Notes: generated by a model from the sequence alone, not told the origin. Numbered from the stretch's first letter, positions 52,019-61,155 are shown. The stretch: 64,000 bases of DNA from Pseudomonas citronellolis (GCF_900112375.1 NZ_FOLS01000008.1:62001-126000), one strand, 5' to 3'. Program-made: numbers and translations.

Positions 52019-52800
52019 GCGCCATCGGCCAACTTCCGACCGCGCTGCGGCGGGCCAGGTTGATCGCCATGGCCTTGCCCCCGCTGTCCGAGCCGGAGGC
52101 GTTGACGGTGGAGCAGGGCTATGACCTGCAGCGCCAGGTATTGCGCGAGCGCCTGGAAGAGGGTGAGACGCTGAGCGGCTGGAAGGTCGCTTTCGCCGGC
52201 GCACTGGCGCAGGCCCGCTTTGGATTGAGCGAGCCGGTCTATGGCGCGCTGACCAGTGGCATGCAGGTGGCGCCGGACAGCCGGGTTGCATTGGTGCAGT
52301 TGGTCCAGCCGAAACTGGAGGTCGAGGTGGCCTTCCTGCTGGGGCGGGACATTCCACCCGGAAGCTACAGCGACGAGCAGTTGATCGCCGCCATCGGCGA
52401 GGTCGCCCCGGCATTCGAGATCGCCGATAGCCGGTGGCGGGACTGGAGTTTCGAGGCCGGCGCCTTCCTGGCCGACAATGCCGCCGCGGCGATGTACTGC
52501 CTGGGCCAGGGCCAGGCCTTCGATCCCGGGCGCCACGCCGACGTGGAGTATCGCCTGGAACACGATGGAGTGCCCTGTGGTGCCGGCAGCACCGCCGGGC
52601 GGGCCGATGCGCCGCTGGTCAATCTGTGCTGGCTGTTACGCCGCCTGCTCGCCGATGGCCAGCCACTGCGCGCTGGCCAGGTGGTCCTTTCCGGTGCCCT
52701 GCTGCCGCCCCTGGACATCCGCCTGGGCGAGTACCGGCTGCACATGCTGGGCGCGGAGCTGGTCCTGGGATTCGACGCGGTGTCGCCGGCCAACGCTTGA
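52015..52800 (+). CDS. MhpD-like 2-keto-4-pentenoate hydratase/decarboxylase family protein
   Basis: Fumarylacetoacetate-hydrolase-fold enzyme of 261 aa. GYDLQRQVLRERLEEGETLSGWKVAF (residues 39-64), VEVAFLLGRDIPPG and AFEIADSRWRDW are typical of the MhpD/XylI/XylJ group, which hydrates 2-hydroxypenta-2,4-dienoate or decarboxylates 4-oxalocrotonate. A metal is bound by the Glu residues in VEVAF and by Glu/Asp in IADSR. Coupled to the monooxygenase; end of the operon. Confidence 0.88.
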   Translation: MSAIGQLPTALRRARLIAMALPPLSEPEALTVEQGYDLQRQVLRERLEEGETLSGWKVAFAGALAQARFGLSEPVYGALTSGMQVAPDSRVALVQLVQPKLEVEVAFLLGRDIPPGSYSDEQLIAAIGEVAPAFEIADSRWRDWSFEAGAFLADNAAAAMYCLGQGQAFDPGRHADVEYRLEHDGVPCGAGSTAGRADAPLVNLCWLLRRLLADGQPLRAGQVVLSGALLPPLDIRLGEYRLHMLGAELVLGFDAVSPANA

Positions 52801-52877
52801 GGGACGATGTCCGTCAGGGATGACGTAACCGCCTTGTGGGCTGACAATCAGAACCATGGCTCAGAGGAGCGCTGATC

Positions 52878-53825
52878 ATGCTCGCCGAAGTTCGTTCCTT
52901 CACCGACCCCCAGTTGCATGCCGGCTCGATTCCCGGATGGTGCCAGACCTACGACCAGCTGGGCCGTGGCTGCCTTTCCAGCGAGTTGCGGCAGATCTCG
53001 GCCGAGCGCTTCCAGATATTCCAGGAGGTCCTGGACAAGCGGGTGGTGCAGCACGGCCGGGCGCCCAGGGGACGCTTCTGCATTGCGATGTCGCTCGGCA
53101 ACGGACGGGCCCCGGTCTCGCAGGGGCATGAAGTCGGCGCCCATAGCGTGGTGCTGCTGCGCGATGGCGAAGAGTTCCTCCTGCACGCGCCCGAGGGCAC
53201 CCGGTTCTTCGCGGCGAACGTCGATACCGTGCGCTTCGCGCGGCTGGCGGCCTTCGAACTCTCCGGCGAGCAGCTGCGGCTGCTGAAAAGCCTGCCGCAG
53301 ATCGGGGTTTCCGACAGCGTGCTGCGGCGCGTCCAGCAAAGAATCCAGCCGGTCTTCGGAAGCCTGCTGCAACGGGCGGGGACGGTCGGCAGCGCCTCGG
53401 AAAAGATGCTCGAGGACACGCTGCTGGACACCTTCCTCGACCTGTTCAGCAATGCCTGGGACGAGGGCCGGGGGCGGCGCAGCAATTTCGCCGTCAGCGC
53501 CTACCTGGTGAAGCGCAGCCAGGAACTGGCCCTGGCCAATGCCGACACGCCCGTCAGCATTCTCGACCTGTGCGAGCAACTGCGGGTCAGCCGCAGGACC
53601 TTGCAGAACAGCTTCCAGGTGGTGGTTGGCATCCGCCCTGTCGAATACCTGCGGAACATCCGGCTGAATGCGGTCCGCCGACGGCTGATCAGCACCACGG
53701 CGGCGGACTTCAACGTCGGCGAGATAGCCGCGGAAATGGGCTTCTTCCACCTGAGCCATTTCGCCGGCAGCTACCGGGAACTGTTCGGCGAGTACCCGTC
53801 GCAGACGCCCCGAGCTTCCGCCTGA
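52878..53825 (+). CDS. AraC-family regulator (EutR/FeaR-like)
   Basis: Regulator of 315 aa, with GAGGAG spaced 8 bases before the ATG. Residues 1-200 form an unrecognised sensing region. Residues about 215-312 hold two helix-turn-helix motifs (ILDLCEQLRVSRRTLQNSF and VGEIAAEMGFFHLSHFAGSYRELFGEYPSQ). It follows the hydratase gene by 77 bases on the same strand and may be co-transcribed. It is a second candidate regulator for the operon alongside the IclR protein, or it controls the exporter downstream. Confidence 0.88.
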   Translation: MLAEVRSFTDPQLHAGSIPGWCQTYDQLGRGCLSSELRQISAERFQIFQEVLDKRVVQHGRAPRGRFCIAMSLGNGRAPVSQGHEVGAHSVVLLRDGEEFLLHAPEGTRFFAANVDTVRFARLAAFELSGEQLRLLKSLPQIGVSDSVLRRVQQRIQPVFGSLLQRAGTVGSASEKMLEDTLLDTFLDLFSNAWDEGRGRRSNFAVSAYLVKRSQELALANADTPVSILDLCEQLRVSRRTLQNSFQVVVGIRPVEYLRNIRLNAVRRRLISTTAADFNVGEIAAEMGFFHLSHFAGSYRELFGEYPSQTPRASA

Positions 53826-53893
53826 CAACGGGCCCGCCGCGGCCGCCGGTTGCGCGGCAGCGGGCCTTGCGTCCATTCGCTTCAGGAGTCTCC

Positions 53894-55099
53894 ATGACAA
53901 CCCGCCCGGGACCGCCCCTGGTCCTTCTGGCCGCCCTGACGGCATTCGTCCCCCTGTCCATCGACGCCTACCTGCCCGCGCTCCCGGCCATCGCCCGGGG
54001 GCTCGCCGCCGACAGCGCCCAGGTGCAGCTCAGCCTGAGCATCTTCCTGTTCGGGCTGTGCCTGGGCATGCTCGCCTACGGCCCGCTTTCCGATCGCTAC
54101 GGGCGCCGACCGCTGCTGCTCGGCGGCATCGCCCTGTACCTGGCGGCGACCCTGCTGTGCATGTTCGCCGGCAGCATCCAGCAACTGCTCGCCGGGCGCT
54201 TTCTCCAGGCCCTCGGTGGCGCCGCCTCGGCGGTCCTGGCCCGGGCCATCGTCCGTGACCTGTTCCCGTTGAACCAGGCCGCCAGGACCCTGTCGCTGAT
54301 GCACATGATCACCATGGGCGCGACGCTGCTGGCCCCCATCGTGGGTGGCCTGCTCATGGTCCTGCAGGGATGGCGGGCGATTTTCCTGGTGCTCTGCGTG
54401 CTCGGCGGCGCCTGCCTGCTCTGCACCCTGGCGCGCCTGGACGAGACGTTGCCCCCCGAGCGCCGCAGCGATTCCGTCCTCCAGGCATTCAGGGCCTATG
54501 GGCATCTCCTGGGTGAACCCCTGGCCCTGGCCTATGTGGGGTGCAACGGCCTGTCCCTGGCGGGCATGTTCGCTTTCATCACCGCATCGCCCTTCGTCTA
54601 CATGGATTACTTCCAGGTATCGCCGCAGGTGTATTCGTGGCTGGTGGGGGCGAACATCGCCGGGGTGATAGCGCTCACGCTGCTCAATGCCAGGCTGGTG
54701 CCCCGCACCGGGCCGCGGACGATGATCGCCGCCGGCGCGGCGAGCACCCTGGTGGCCAGCGCCGGTTTGCTGTTCTGCGGCATGACCGGCCTCGGCGGAC
54801 TGCCGGCCATCGTCGCCTTCGTCGTGCTCTACGTCGGCAGCACCGGCCTCTTCGGGGCCAACTGCATCGCTACTTTGATGGCCCTCTACCCAGGCAGGGC
54901 CGGCGCCGTGGCGGCCCTCGCGGTGGCCGGCCAGTTCGCCCTGGGGGCGTTGTGCAGCGCCTGGGTCGGGAGCCTGGGTGACCGGACGCCGGCGGCCATG
55001 TGCCAGGTCATGGCCGCCACCGGCCTTGCTTGCGTGTTCTTCCACGCAATGGCCCGCAGGCTGGAAAGAAAAGCGGGGGCCCAGGTCGTTCGCGAGTAG
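53894..55099 (+). CDS. Bcr/CflA-family MFS drug or metabolite exporter
   Basis: Twelve-helix exporter of 401 aa with AGGAG 9 bases before the ATG. AFVPLSIDAYLPALPAIARGL in TM1, YGPLSDRYGRRPLLLGGIALYL (loop 2-3 motif A), RFLQALGGAASAVLARAIVRDLF in TM4 and FVYMDYFQVSPQ later identify the Bcr/CflA group. It may protect the cell from toxic intermediates of the adjacent operon; this is inference from position. Confidence 0.92.
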   Translation: MTTRPGPPLVLLAALTAFVPLSIDAYLPALPAIARGLAADSAQVQLSLSIFLFGLCLGMLAYGPLSDRYGRRPLLLGGIALYLAATLLCMFAGSIQQLLAGRFLQALGGAASAVLARAIVRDLFPLNQAARTLSLMHMITMGATLLAPIVGGLLMVLQGWRAIFLVLCVLGGACLLCTLARLDETLPPERRSDSVLQAFRAYGHLLGEPLALAYVGCNGLSLAGMFAFITASPFVYMDYFQVSPQVYSWLVGANIAGVIALTLLNARLVPRTGPRTMIAAGAASTLVASAGLLFCGMTGLGGLPAIVAFVVLYVGSTGLFGANCIATLMALYPGRAGAVAALAVAGQFALGALCSAWVGSLGDRTPAAMCQVMAATGLACVFFHAMARRLERKAGAQVVRE

Positions 55100-55136
55100 C
55101 TGTTCGCGGAAGGCAAGCGGGGAGTCTGCTGAAGCC

Positions 55137-55176
55137 GGACGCGCGACCCGGGCAGAATCGATCGGCCCGCGCGTCC
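55137..55176. terminator. possible bidirectional terminator
   Basis: GGACGCGCG / CGCGCGTCC, 9-bp stem with a 22-base loop between the convergent exporter and TonB receptor genes. No T-run, so support is positional. Confidence 0.35.
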
Positions 55177-55182
55177 CGCGCC

Positions 55183-57594
55183 TTACCAGTTGTAGCTCAC
55201 CTTGGCCGTGATCTCGCGGCCCGGGTTGTAGTAGTCCGCGCTACCACGGCCGACCACATGCTGCTCGTCGAACAGGTTGCTGACGTTGATGGCCAGGTCG
55301 GTGTCCTTGAGGAGCCGGTAGTTGAACGCGGCATCGAACAGCGTGGTGGCATCGCTCTTGCCGGTATTGTTGAAGTCGCCGAAATAGTAGGCCCCTGTAT
55401 AACGGGCGCCCAGGCCGACGCTGACATCCGTTCCCGGCACGCTGTAATAGCTCCAGAGCGAAGCCGAGTGCTTGGGTGCGGAAACGAGCTGGTTGCCCTT
55501 GATCGACACGACCTCGTAACCCGTCCCGCTCCATACCTGCAGCGCACCGCGAAGCACCTCGGTGTCCATGTAGGAGTAGCCGCCAACCAGGCTCAGGTTC
55601 TCCGTGAGCTCGGCCTTGACCTCCAGGTCGAGGCCACGCACGCGCTGCGAGCCTACGGTCTGCTGGTCGATGACGCCGTTCGGCTGCACGACCGCGGTGG
55701 CGACATCGTCCTGGGTCAGCTGGTAGACGGCAGCGGAGAACAGCGCGTTCATCTCCTGCGGCGAATACTTCACACCCACTTCGTACTGGGTGCCGCGCTC
55801 CGGAGTGACACCGACCTCGGGCGGGGAAACCGACTCCACCATGCTGACGTAGGTGGAAACCTCGTCGTTGACGATATAGGTCAGCGCGCCGCGGAAAGAG
55901 TTTTCCGAGAAATTGTCCGAGGACTTGGTCCCGGAGAGGTGGTCGGTTTCGGAAACGTCCATGGAGTCGTTGCGCATACCGGCGGTGACGATGAAACGCT
56001 CGTAGAACGACAGGTTCTGCTGCAGGAACACCGACTTGATGGTGCTGTCCTGGTCCTTGTCCTGGTAGACGATGGCCGGCGAAACGCCGCGGTATACCGG
56101 GTTGGCAACGTCTATCGGGTCGGCGGAGCCGTAGACGGAAACGTTCTTGGCGGAGGAGTCGAGATATTCCACGCCGACGATGCTGCTGCTGTCGATGTTC
56201 TCGAAGCGCGCGTCGTACTGCAGCATCAGGTTGCCGTTGAACTGCTTGGCGTCAGTGTCGGAACCCAGGTAGCCACGGTCGACCAGGGTTCCGGTATGTC
56301 CGGAAGCGTCGCTGATATAGACGTAGCCGTATTCGTCGCTCAGGTCGCTGTGGCGCAGGTTGCTGCGCAGGGTGAAACCGTTGTCGAAGTCATGGGTGAA
56401 GTTGGCGCTGACGTTGGTGCGCTCGACATCGTGGAAGTTGTAGCTCGGCTCGCCGAAGAACTTGTCGCGGTCATACTCCCGGTCCATGGGGTAACCGCCG
56501 CTGTTGGGCGTGTTGTCCTGGCGCAGGTGATCCACCACCAGGGTGGCGGAGGTATAGGCCGTCGGCGCCCAGGTCAGGCCGCCCATGAGGAAGTTGTTGT
56601 CGTCCTGGGAGTGGTCGTATTCGCGATCGCTGTCCTGGAACTTGCCGGTGAAGCGGTAGGCCAGGGTCTTGTCTTCGTTCGCATCGCCGGTATCCAGGCC
56701 GGCTTCCATGTGGTTGAACGAGCCGTAGGTCGCATAGACCTGGCCGAACCTGTTGAAACGCGGCTGCTTGGTCACGAAGTTCACCGAGCCGCCCGGGTCG
56801 GCCGGGCCGAACAGCGTGGAGTTGGCGCCGCGCAGCACCTCGACGCGCTCATAGGCAAAAGGCTCCTCGCGCACGCCACGCATCGAGCCCAGGGTCAGGC
56901 CATCACGGTAGGTGGTGGCCTGGAAGCCGCGAATCAGGAAGTAGTCGTTGCGGTCATCGGTGCCGTAGTAGTCGGTGATGGTCCCCGGGGTGTACTGCAG
57001 GATTTCCTCGGTCGTGCTGGCGCTGCGCTGCTCGATTTCCTTCTGGGTCACGACGGAAACCGAGGCCGGGGTGTTCTGGATGTTGGTCGCCACCTTGCCG
57101 CCGACCCACAGTTCCCGGGTCACCACCGAGGCGGCGGGGTCGTCCGCTACCGCCTGGGCGTTGACGATGACGGGAGCGAGGCGATAAGGCTCCGCGCCTG
57201 GCGCCTTCTGCAGCCCATAGCTGCCATCGGCCTGCTGAACGGCCTCCAGGCCGGTTCCGGAAAGCAGCGCGGCCAGGCCGTCCGACACCGTGTAGCTGCC
57301 TTGCAGGCCCGGGCTGGTCACGCCCTCGGCCACGCTGCCGGCACCGACCAGATACACGCCTGCCTCACGGGAAAAACGCGTGAGCGCGCTGGCCAGCGGG
57401 CCAGCGGGAATGTCGTAGCTGCGCTCGGCGCTGGCCACGACGCCGTCCCCGGCCATGGCGACCGGCGACCAGCCCGCCAGGCTCACGGCGCTGCCCGAGA
57501 GCGCCAGGTGAAGCGCCAGGGTCAGCGGGCGCAGGGCAAAAGCGTGTGCGACAACACCCGGGTGGGCAGCGCGCGGGTGACAGCGGAGGGACAT
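55183..57594 (-). CDS. TonB-dependent siderophore receptor with STN domain
   Basis: Outer-membrane receptor of 803 aa. ATG 57594 is preferred because AGAGGA lies 9 bases upstream; the ATG at 57603 abuts that site. The signal region is long (to about residue 50). The STN domain (RSYDIPAGPLASALTRFSREAG) is at about 58-130, a plug follows (NIQNTPASVSVVTQKEIEQ, then RVEVLRGANSTLFGPADPGGSVN), and the barrel ends in a terminal Trp (TAKVSYNW). Its FecR and FecI genes lie upstream on the same strand, so it should signal its own induction. The siderophore is unknown. Confidence 0.93.
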   Translation of the reverse strand: MSLRCHPRAAHPGVVAHAFALRPLTLALHLALSGSAVSLAGWSPVAMAGDGVVASAERSYDIPAGPLASALTRFSREAGVYLVGAGSVAEGVTSPGLQGSYTVSDGLAALLSGTGLEAVQQADGSYGLQKAPGAEPYRLAPVIVNAQAVADDPAASVVTRELWVGGKVATNIQNTPASVSVVTQKEIEQRSASTTEEILQYTPGTITDYYGTDDRNDYFLIRGFQATTYRDGLTLGSMRGVREEPFAYERVEVLRGANSTLFGPADPGGSVNFVTKQPRFNRFGQVYATYGSFNHMEAGLDTGDANEDKTLAYRFTGKFQDSDREYDHSQDDNNFLMGGLTWAPTAYTSATLVVDHLRQDNTPNSGGYPMDREYDRDKFFGEPSYNFHDVERTNVSANFTHDFDNGFTLRSNLRHSDLSDEYGYVYISDASGHTGTLVDRGYLGSDTDAKQFNGNLMLQYDARFENIDSSSIVGVEYLDSSAKNVSVYGSADPIDVANPVYRGVSPAIVYQDKDQDSTIKSVFLQQNLSFYERFIVTAGMRNDSMDVSETDHLSGTKSSDNFSENSFRGALTYIVNDEVSTYVSMVESVSPPEVGVTPERGTQYEVGVKYSPQEMNALFSAAVYQLTQDDVATAVVQPNGVIDQQTVGSQRVRGLDLEVKAELTENLSLVGGYSYMDTEVLRGALQVWSGTGYEVVSIKGNQLVSAPKHSASLWSYYSVPGTDVSVGLGARYTGAYYFGDFNNTGKSDATTLFDAAFNYRLLKDTDLAINVSNLFDEQHVVGRGSADYYNPGREITAKVSYNW

Positions 57595-57762
57595 GGACGG
57601 CATTCCTCTGGGGACAAGGGTTGATGAGCGAAGACCCTCAACCGCCGATGCCATACGGCCCCTCGAGGCGCCGATGCGGCGATGTTTCACGTCTTCTCAC
57701 TGGGTAAACCAGCGAGCGGGCGAAACCCGGAACCCTTTTTCCGATTTTTTTGCCCGCCGTGT

Positions 57763-58752
57763 TCAGCGCCGGGCTTCGATGCTCGCCCACCAGGGCAGGG
57801 GCTGTTCGATACGGATCGGCAGCGCCGAGGCCAGCATGCGCAGCACGCGCTCGGAGTCCTGGATGGGGAAGTTGCCATACACCCGCAGGTCGGCCACCTC
57901 ATCGGCAACGCCGAGGTGGCCGTGGCGATAGCGGCGCAGCTCCTGCACCACCTCGCGCAGGGAGATGTTGTCGGCCAGCAGCGAGCCCTGGGTCCAGGCT
58001 TCACGGGCCGCGTCGGCGGCCTGGCTGTCACCGATGTGGCTGGCGCTGAAATGCGCCTGCTGGCCGGCCTTCAGCACGCGGACGGCGCCCTTGGCAGTGC
58101 GTATTTCCACAGCGCCTTCATAGACGGCCAGCCAGGTTCGCTCGCCCTCGCAGCGCACGTTGAAGCGCGTGCCCAGCGCTTGCAGGCGCCCATGCCCAGT
58201 CTCGACGTAGAAGGGGCGCGCGCCCTTGGCGGTGGCGATGAACACCTCGCCGCGCACCAGCGTGACGCGGCGAGCCCGGGCACTGAACGCCAGGTCGATG
58301 GCACTGGCGGTGTTGAGCCAGGCGCGGGAGCCATCGGCCAGGGTTATTTCACGTTGCTCGCCAGTGGCGGTGCGGTAATCCGCGCCCCAGGCCATCAGGC
58401 CGGACGGCAGCAGCGCTTCACGCCAGCCCAGCCAGCCGCACAGGGTGCCAGTGCTGACGGCCGCCATCGCGGTCAGCAGCCGGCGACGCGAATGCATGCG
58501 TTCGGCGGCGATACCCAGCGCATCGGCGGCCAGGTGCGTGTCGGGCCGGCCGCGCAGCGGCTCGAAGTTGCGGCTGACGCCTTCGACATAACGCCAGGCC
58601 TGCTCGTGCATCTGATCCGCGCCCAGCCATGCCTGCCAGTGGGCGCGCTGCTGGGCGCTGGCCTGGCCGTCACGCAGGGTGGCGTACCAGTAGGCCGCCT
58701 GCTCCAGCACGGCGTGCGAGGGCAGGGGGCTTTCGTGACCGGGGTTCGCCAT
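57763..58752 (-). CDS. FecR-type anti-sigma/transducer protein
   Basis: Inner-membrane regulator of 329 aa: an N-terminal sigma-binding segment (AAYWYATLRDGQASAQQRAHWQAWL), a membrane span at about residues 90-110 (LLTAMAAVSTGTLCGWLGW), and a periplasmic FecR domain (TATGEQREITLADGSRAWLNTASAIDLAF, LVRGEVFIATAKG). ATG and the FecI stop overlap by one base. Middle member of the FecI-FecR-receptor set. Confidence 0.92.
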   Translation of the reverse strand: MANPGHESPLPSHAVLEQAAYWYATLRDGQASAQQRAHWQAWLGADQMHEQAWRYVEGVSRNFEPLRGRPDTHLAADALGIAAERMHSRRRLLTAMAAVSTGTLCGWLGWREALLPSGLMAWGADYRTATGEQREITLADGSRAWLNTASAIDLAFSARARRVTLVRGEVFIATAKGARPFYVETGHGRLQALGTRFNVRCEGERTWLAVYEGAVEIRTAKGAVRVLKAGQQAHFSASHIGDSQAADAAREAWTQGSLLADNISLREVVQELRRYRHGHLGVADEVADLRVYGNFPIQDSERVLRMLASALPIRIEQPLPWWASIEARR

Positions 58753-59306
58753 CAGTAGAGCGGCTCCTGGCGCAACGCGGCAGCCGTCTCACCGGCGCGC
58801 AACGTCAGGCACGCGAGCATGGCCTGGGCCACGTACTTGCGCACCATGCGCCCGGAAACCCCCAGCTGCGCACCGACCTCGTCGTCGGTCATCTCGCACA
58901 CCACGGCGAGGGTAAAGGCCCGTGCCGCCTTGGCGGACAGCGTCTGCAGCATGCAGCTGATTTCCTCCAGGGCTTGCAGAACCGCGGCCTGCCGCTCGGC
59001 GGAGGGGCACTGCTCTTCCGGCAGCGCCGCCAAGGTGTCGAGCCAGGCGCGTTCGATTTCCTGGCGCCGCCACAGGTTGATGCACAGGTTCTTGGCGGTG
59101 GTTCGCAGGTAGGCGCGCACTTCGGCCATGCTGGCGAAGCGCGGCTGGCTGGCCCCGCCGATCAGCCGCAGGAAGGTGTCGTGGGCCAGGTCCGCGGCAT
59201 CGCTGGCGTGCCCCAGGCGCCTGCGCAGCCATGCCTGCAGCCAGCCGTGATGGTCGCAGTACAGCGTCTCCAGCGATGGAGGAGTGGCATAGGCAGATGA
59301 GCTCAC
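58752..59306 (-). CDS. FecI-type ECF sigma factor
   Basis: Iron-starvation sigma factor of 184 aa. Region 2 has DHHGWLQAWLRRRL and AADLAHDTFLRLIGG, and region 4 has EMTDDEVGAQLGVSGRMVRKYVAQAM. It is the first gene of the set, behind a Fur-like box, and should transcribe the receptor gene when its FecR partner is released. Confidence 0.92.
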   Translation of the reverse strand: MSSSAYATPPSLETLYCDHHGWLQAWLRRRLGHASDAADLAHDTFLRLIGGASQPRFASMAEVRAYLRTTAKNLCINLWRRQEIERAWLDTLAALPEEQCPSAERQAAVLQALEEISCMLQTLSAKAARAFTLAVVCEMTDDEVGAQLGVSGRMVRKYVAQAMLACLTLRAGETAAALRQEPLY

Positions 59307-59360
59307 AGACAGTCACCACGCCGCTGGGTGGTGTCCCGCGGCCATCAGAGTCTTTTGGTA

Positions 59361-59376
59361 AATGAGAATCGATACT
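59361..59376 (-). promoter_or_regulatory. Fur-box-like site upstream of FecI gene
   Basis: AATGAGAATCGATACT, about 11 of 16 matches to the Fur core (AATGATAATCATTATC), 55 bases before the sigma factor start in an AT-rich promoter gap. It could also influence the divergent SdhB-like gene starting at 59528. Confidence 0.55.
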
Positions 59377-59527
59377 AATCATCACATAGCTTGCCATTGG
59401 CCAGCAACTCGGCGCCGCTGCCGGCGCTGCTCGTATCGATGAGTCGTATAATTCCTGGGCTGCCGACAGAGGCTTGGCCAGATCGCCTGGAAGGTCCACG
59501 CTGGAGATCGGCCCGGAGGTGAGCGAG

Positions 59528-60277
59528 ATGAAAGTCCGTATCTACCGTTATCTCCCGGAACAGGATGCAGCGCCGCGCCTGCAGGACTACACCTACGACC
59601 TGCAGCCGGGCGAGGACATGATGGTGCTCGACCTGCTGGAGCACCTGAAAACCCAGGACCAGACGCTGACCTACCGGCGCAGTTGCCGCGAAGGCGTCTG
59701 CGGCTCCGACGGCATGAACATCAACGGCGCCAACTGCCTGGCCTGCATCACCAGCGTCTCGACCTTGCTCCACGGCGGGCAACTGCCATCCGGGCAGGCG
59801 ATCAGGCCGTTGCGCGGCGACGTGGACATCGTCATACGGCCGTTGCCCGGCCTGCCGGTGATACGGGACCTGGTCGTCGACATGCGGACGTTCTACAGGC
59901 AGTACGAGCGGATAAAGCCCTACCTCATCAACGACCAGCCGCCACCGGCCATCGAGCGGCTGCAATCGCCGGAGGAGCGGGCCAGGCTGGATGGCCTGTA
60001 CGAGTGCATCCTGTGCGCCTGCTGCTCGACGCAGTGCCCGTCCTGGTGGTGGAACCCGGAGCGCTTCATCGGCCCGGCGGGCCTGTTGAATGCCTACCGC
60101 TTTCTCGTCGACTCCCGCGACACGGCCACCGAGGCGCGGCTGGCGGCGCTGGACGACCCGTTCAGCGTGTTTCGTTGCCGCTCGATCTACAACTGCATCG
60201 CCTTCTGCCCGAAAAAGCTCAAGCCGCGGGCGGCCATCGGGCATATCGAGAGGATGCTGCTGAAGCGCGGTACCTAG
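59528..60277 (+). CDS. stand-alone SdhB-like iron-sulfur subunit
   Basis: Succinate dehydrogenase/fumarate reductase iron-sulfur protein of 249 aa from ATG 59528 (GGAGGTGAGCG upstream). The 2Fe-2S domain has Cys53, Cys58, Asp61 and Cys73 in SCREGVCGSDG and LACIT, as in E. coli SdhB, plus an extra Cys70. The 4Fe-4S and 3Fe-4S motifs are CILCACCSTQCP and CRSIYNCIAFCPKKLKP. No sdhC, sdhD or sdhA gene is adjacent, so it must borrow partners or work with another flavoprotein. It is divergent from the Fur-linked FecI gene. Confidence 0.9.
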   Translation: MKVRIYRYLPEQDAAPRLQDYTYDLQPGEDMMVLDLLEHLKTQDQTLTYRRSCREGVCGSDGMNINGANCLACITSVSTLLHGGQLPSGQAIRPLRGDVDIVIRPLPGLPVIRDLVVDMRTFYRQYERIKPYLINDQPPPAIERLQSPEERARLDGLYECILCACCSTQCPSWWWNPERFIGPAGLLNAYRFLVDSRDTATEARLAALDDPFSVFRCRSIYNCIAFCPKKLKPRAAIGHIERMLLKRGT

Positions 60278-60281
60278 CCGC

Positions 60282-60830
60282 TCACGCCGGCGGTGAGTCA
60301 ATCGCGGGATAGACCACCGAGCCATCCGCCCGGACGACGGCGCCGGGCGTCAACCGGGCCGGCTCCAGGCGGCCTTCTCCCATGATGTGGAAGACCGTCT
60401 CGCCCCTGGCGATGAGGTAGTCGCTGACGATGCGGCGGTGGCAGCGCCACCACACGGCTTCCGAGCACATGATCGCGCAGCGCCGTTGGCGCCCGGCCTC
60501 CAGCAGCTGTTCCAGTCCCTCGTGGAACTGCTCCGAGAGCGCGTAATCGGCATAGTTGTGGAAGCTGCGGTTGTCCCAGAATCCATTGACCTGCGCCGGC
60601 AGGCCCCGGGCCTTGCCGCGCAGCCCGCCGAGCGCGGCCAGGTGCTCGTAGGCAATGCCGCAGTCGGCCAGCGCCCCGGGAAGCGTATCGGCATTGAACT
60701 GCGGGTTGGACGCGGAGCGCGGGACCTTGCGGATGTCCACGACCAGCCCGACGCCGGGCTCGCGCAGCAACTCGACGAAGGCGTCGAGGCTCCGGTTGGA
60801 GTGGCCGATGGTGAAGAACGGAAGCTTCAC
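60282..60830 (-). CDS. DUF488 family protein
   Basis: Soluble protein of 182 aa with the DUF488 start FFTIGHSNRSLDAFVELL and VVDIRKVPRSASNPQFN, and the family motif CSEAVWWRCHRRIVSDYL near the C-terminus (Cys and His conserved). Family members are small, possibly nucleic-acid or stress-linked proteins; function unknown. It is convergent with the SdhB-like gene and next to the DUF2945 gene in the same direction. Confidence 0.88.
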   Translation of the reverse strand: MKLPFFTIGHSNRSLDAFVELLREPGVGLVVDIRKVPRSASNPQFNADTLPGALADCGIAYEHLAALGGLRGKARGLPAQVNGFWDNRSFHNYADYALSEQFHEGLEQLLEAGRQRRCAIMCSEAVWWRCHRRIVSDYLIARGETVFHIMGEGRLEPARLTPGAVVRADGSVVYPAIDSPPA

Positions 60831-60842
60831 GGGCCGCCCGCA

Positions 60843-61052
60843 TCACACAAGGGTGAGGGCGCTGCCCTTGTGCGCCGCGATGTGGTCGGTCCTGTCGCTC
60901 TTGATCTCGTACTGCGGATCGTCTTCCGAGGCGTGATGGCGGTGGCCCTTGTAGTCGAAGTCGCGGGTATGGATGGCGATGATCGTCCCCGACACGCGGC
61001 CCGCCTCGGAATTCCAGCTCACATGATCGCCGATCTCGAATCTCCTGGTCAT
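60843..61052 (-). CDS. DUF2945 (HVA1-type Tudor) small protein
   Basis: Protein of 69 aa recognised as DUF2945 by FEIGDHVSWNSEAGRVSGTI and DYKGHRHHASEDDPQYEIKSD followed by AAHKGSAL. It is a small beta-barrel fold thought to bind partner molecules. AGGAG lies 6-7 bases upstream. It is 12 bases from the DUF488 gene and probably co-transcribed; the two are often found near each other (family impression). Confidence 0.85.
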   Translation of the reverse strand: MTRRFEIGDHVSWNSEAGRVSGTIIAIHTRDFDYKGHRHHASEDDPQYEIKSDRTDHIAAHKGSALTLV

Positions 61053-61155
61053 CGTGCAGGCTCCTCAGGACGTTGCGCTAACCGCTGGCGCTGCCAGTAC
61101 GGACAGTCTAGCTCGCCCTGGATGCGCGAAGCCGAGCTGCGCCCGGCGGAAGTTC

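Noticed and set aside
55000-57624. Plus-strand frame opposite the second TonB receptor
   Set aside because: The receptor has complete STN, plug and barrel features; the antisense frame is repetitive in Val/Gly/Ala and has none.
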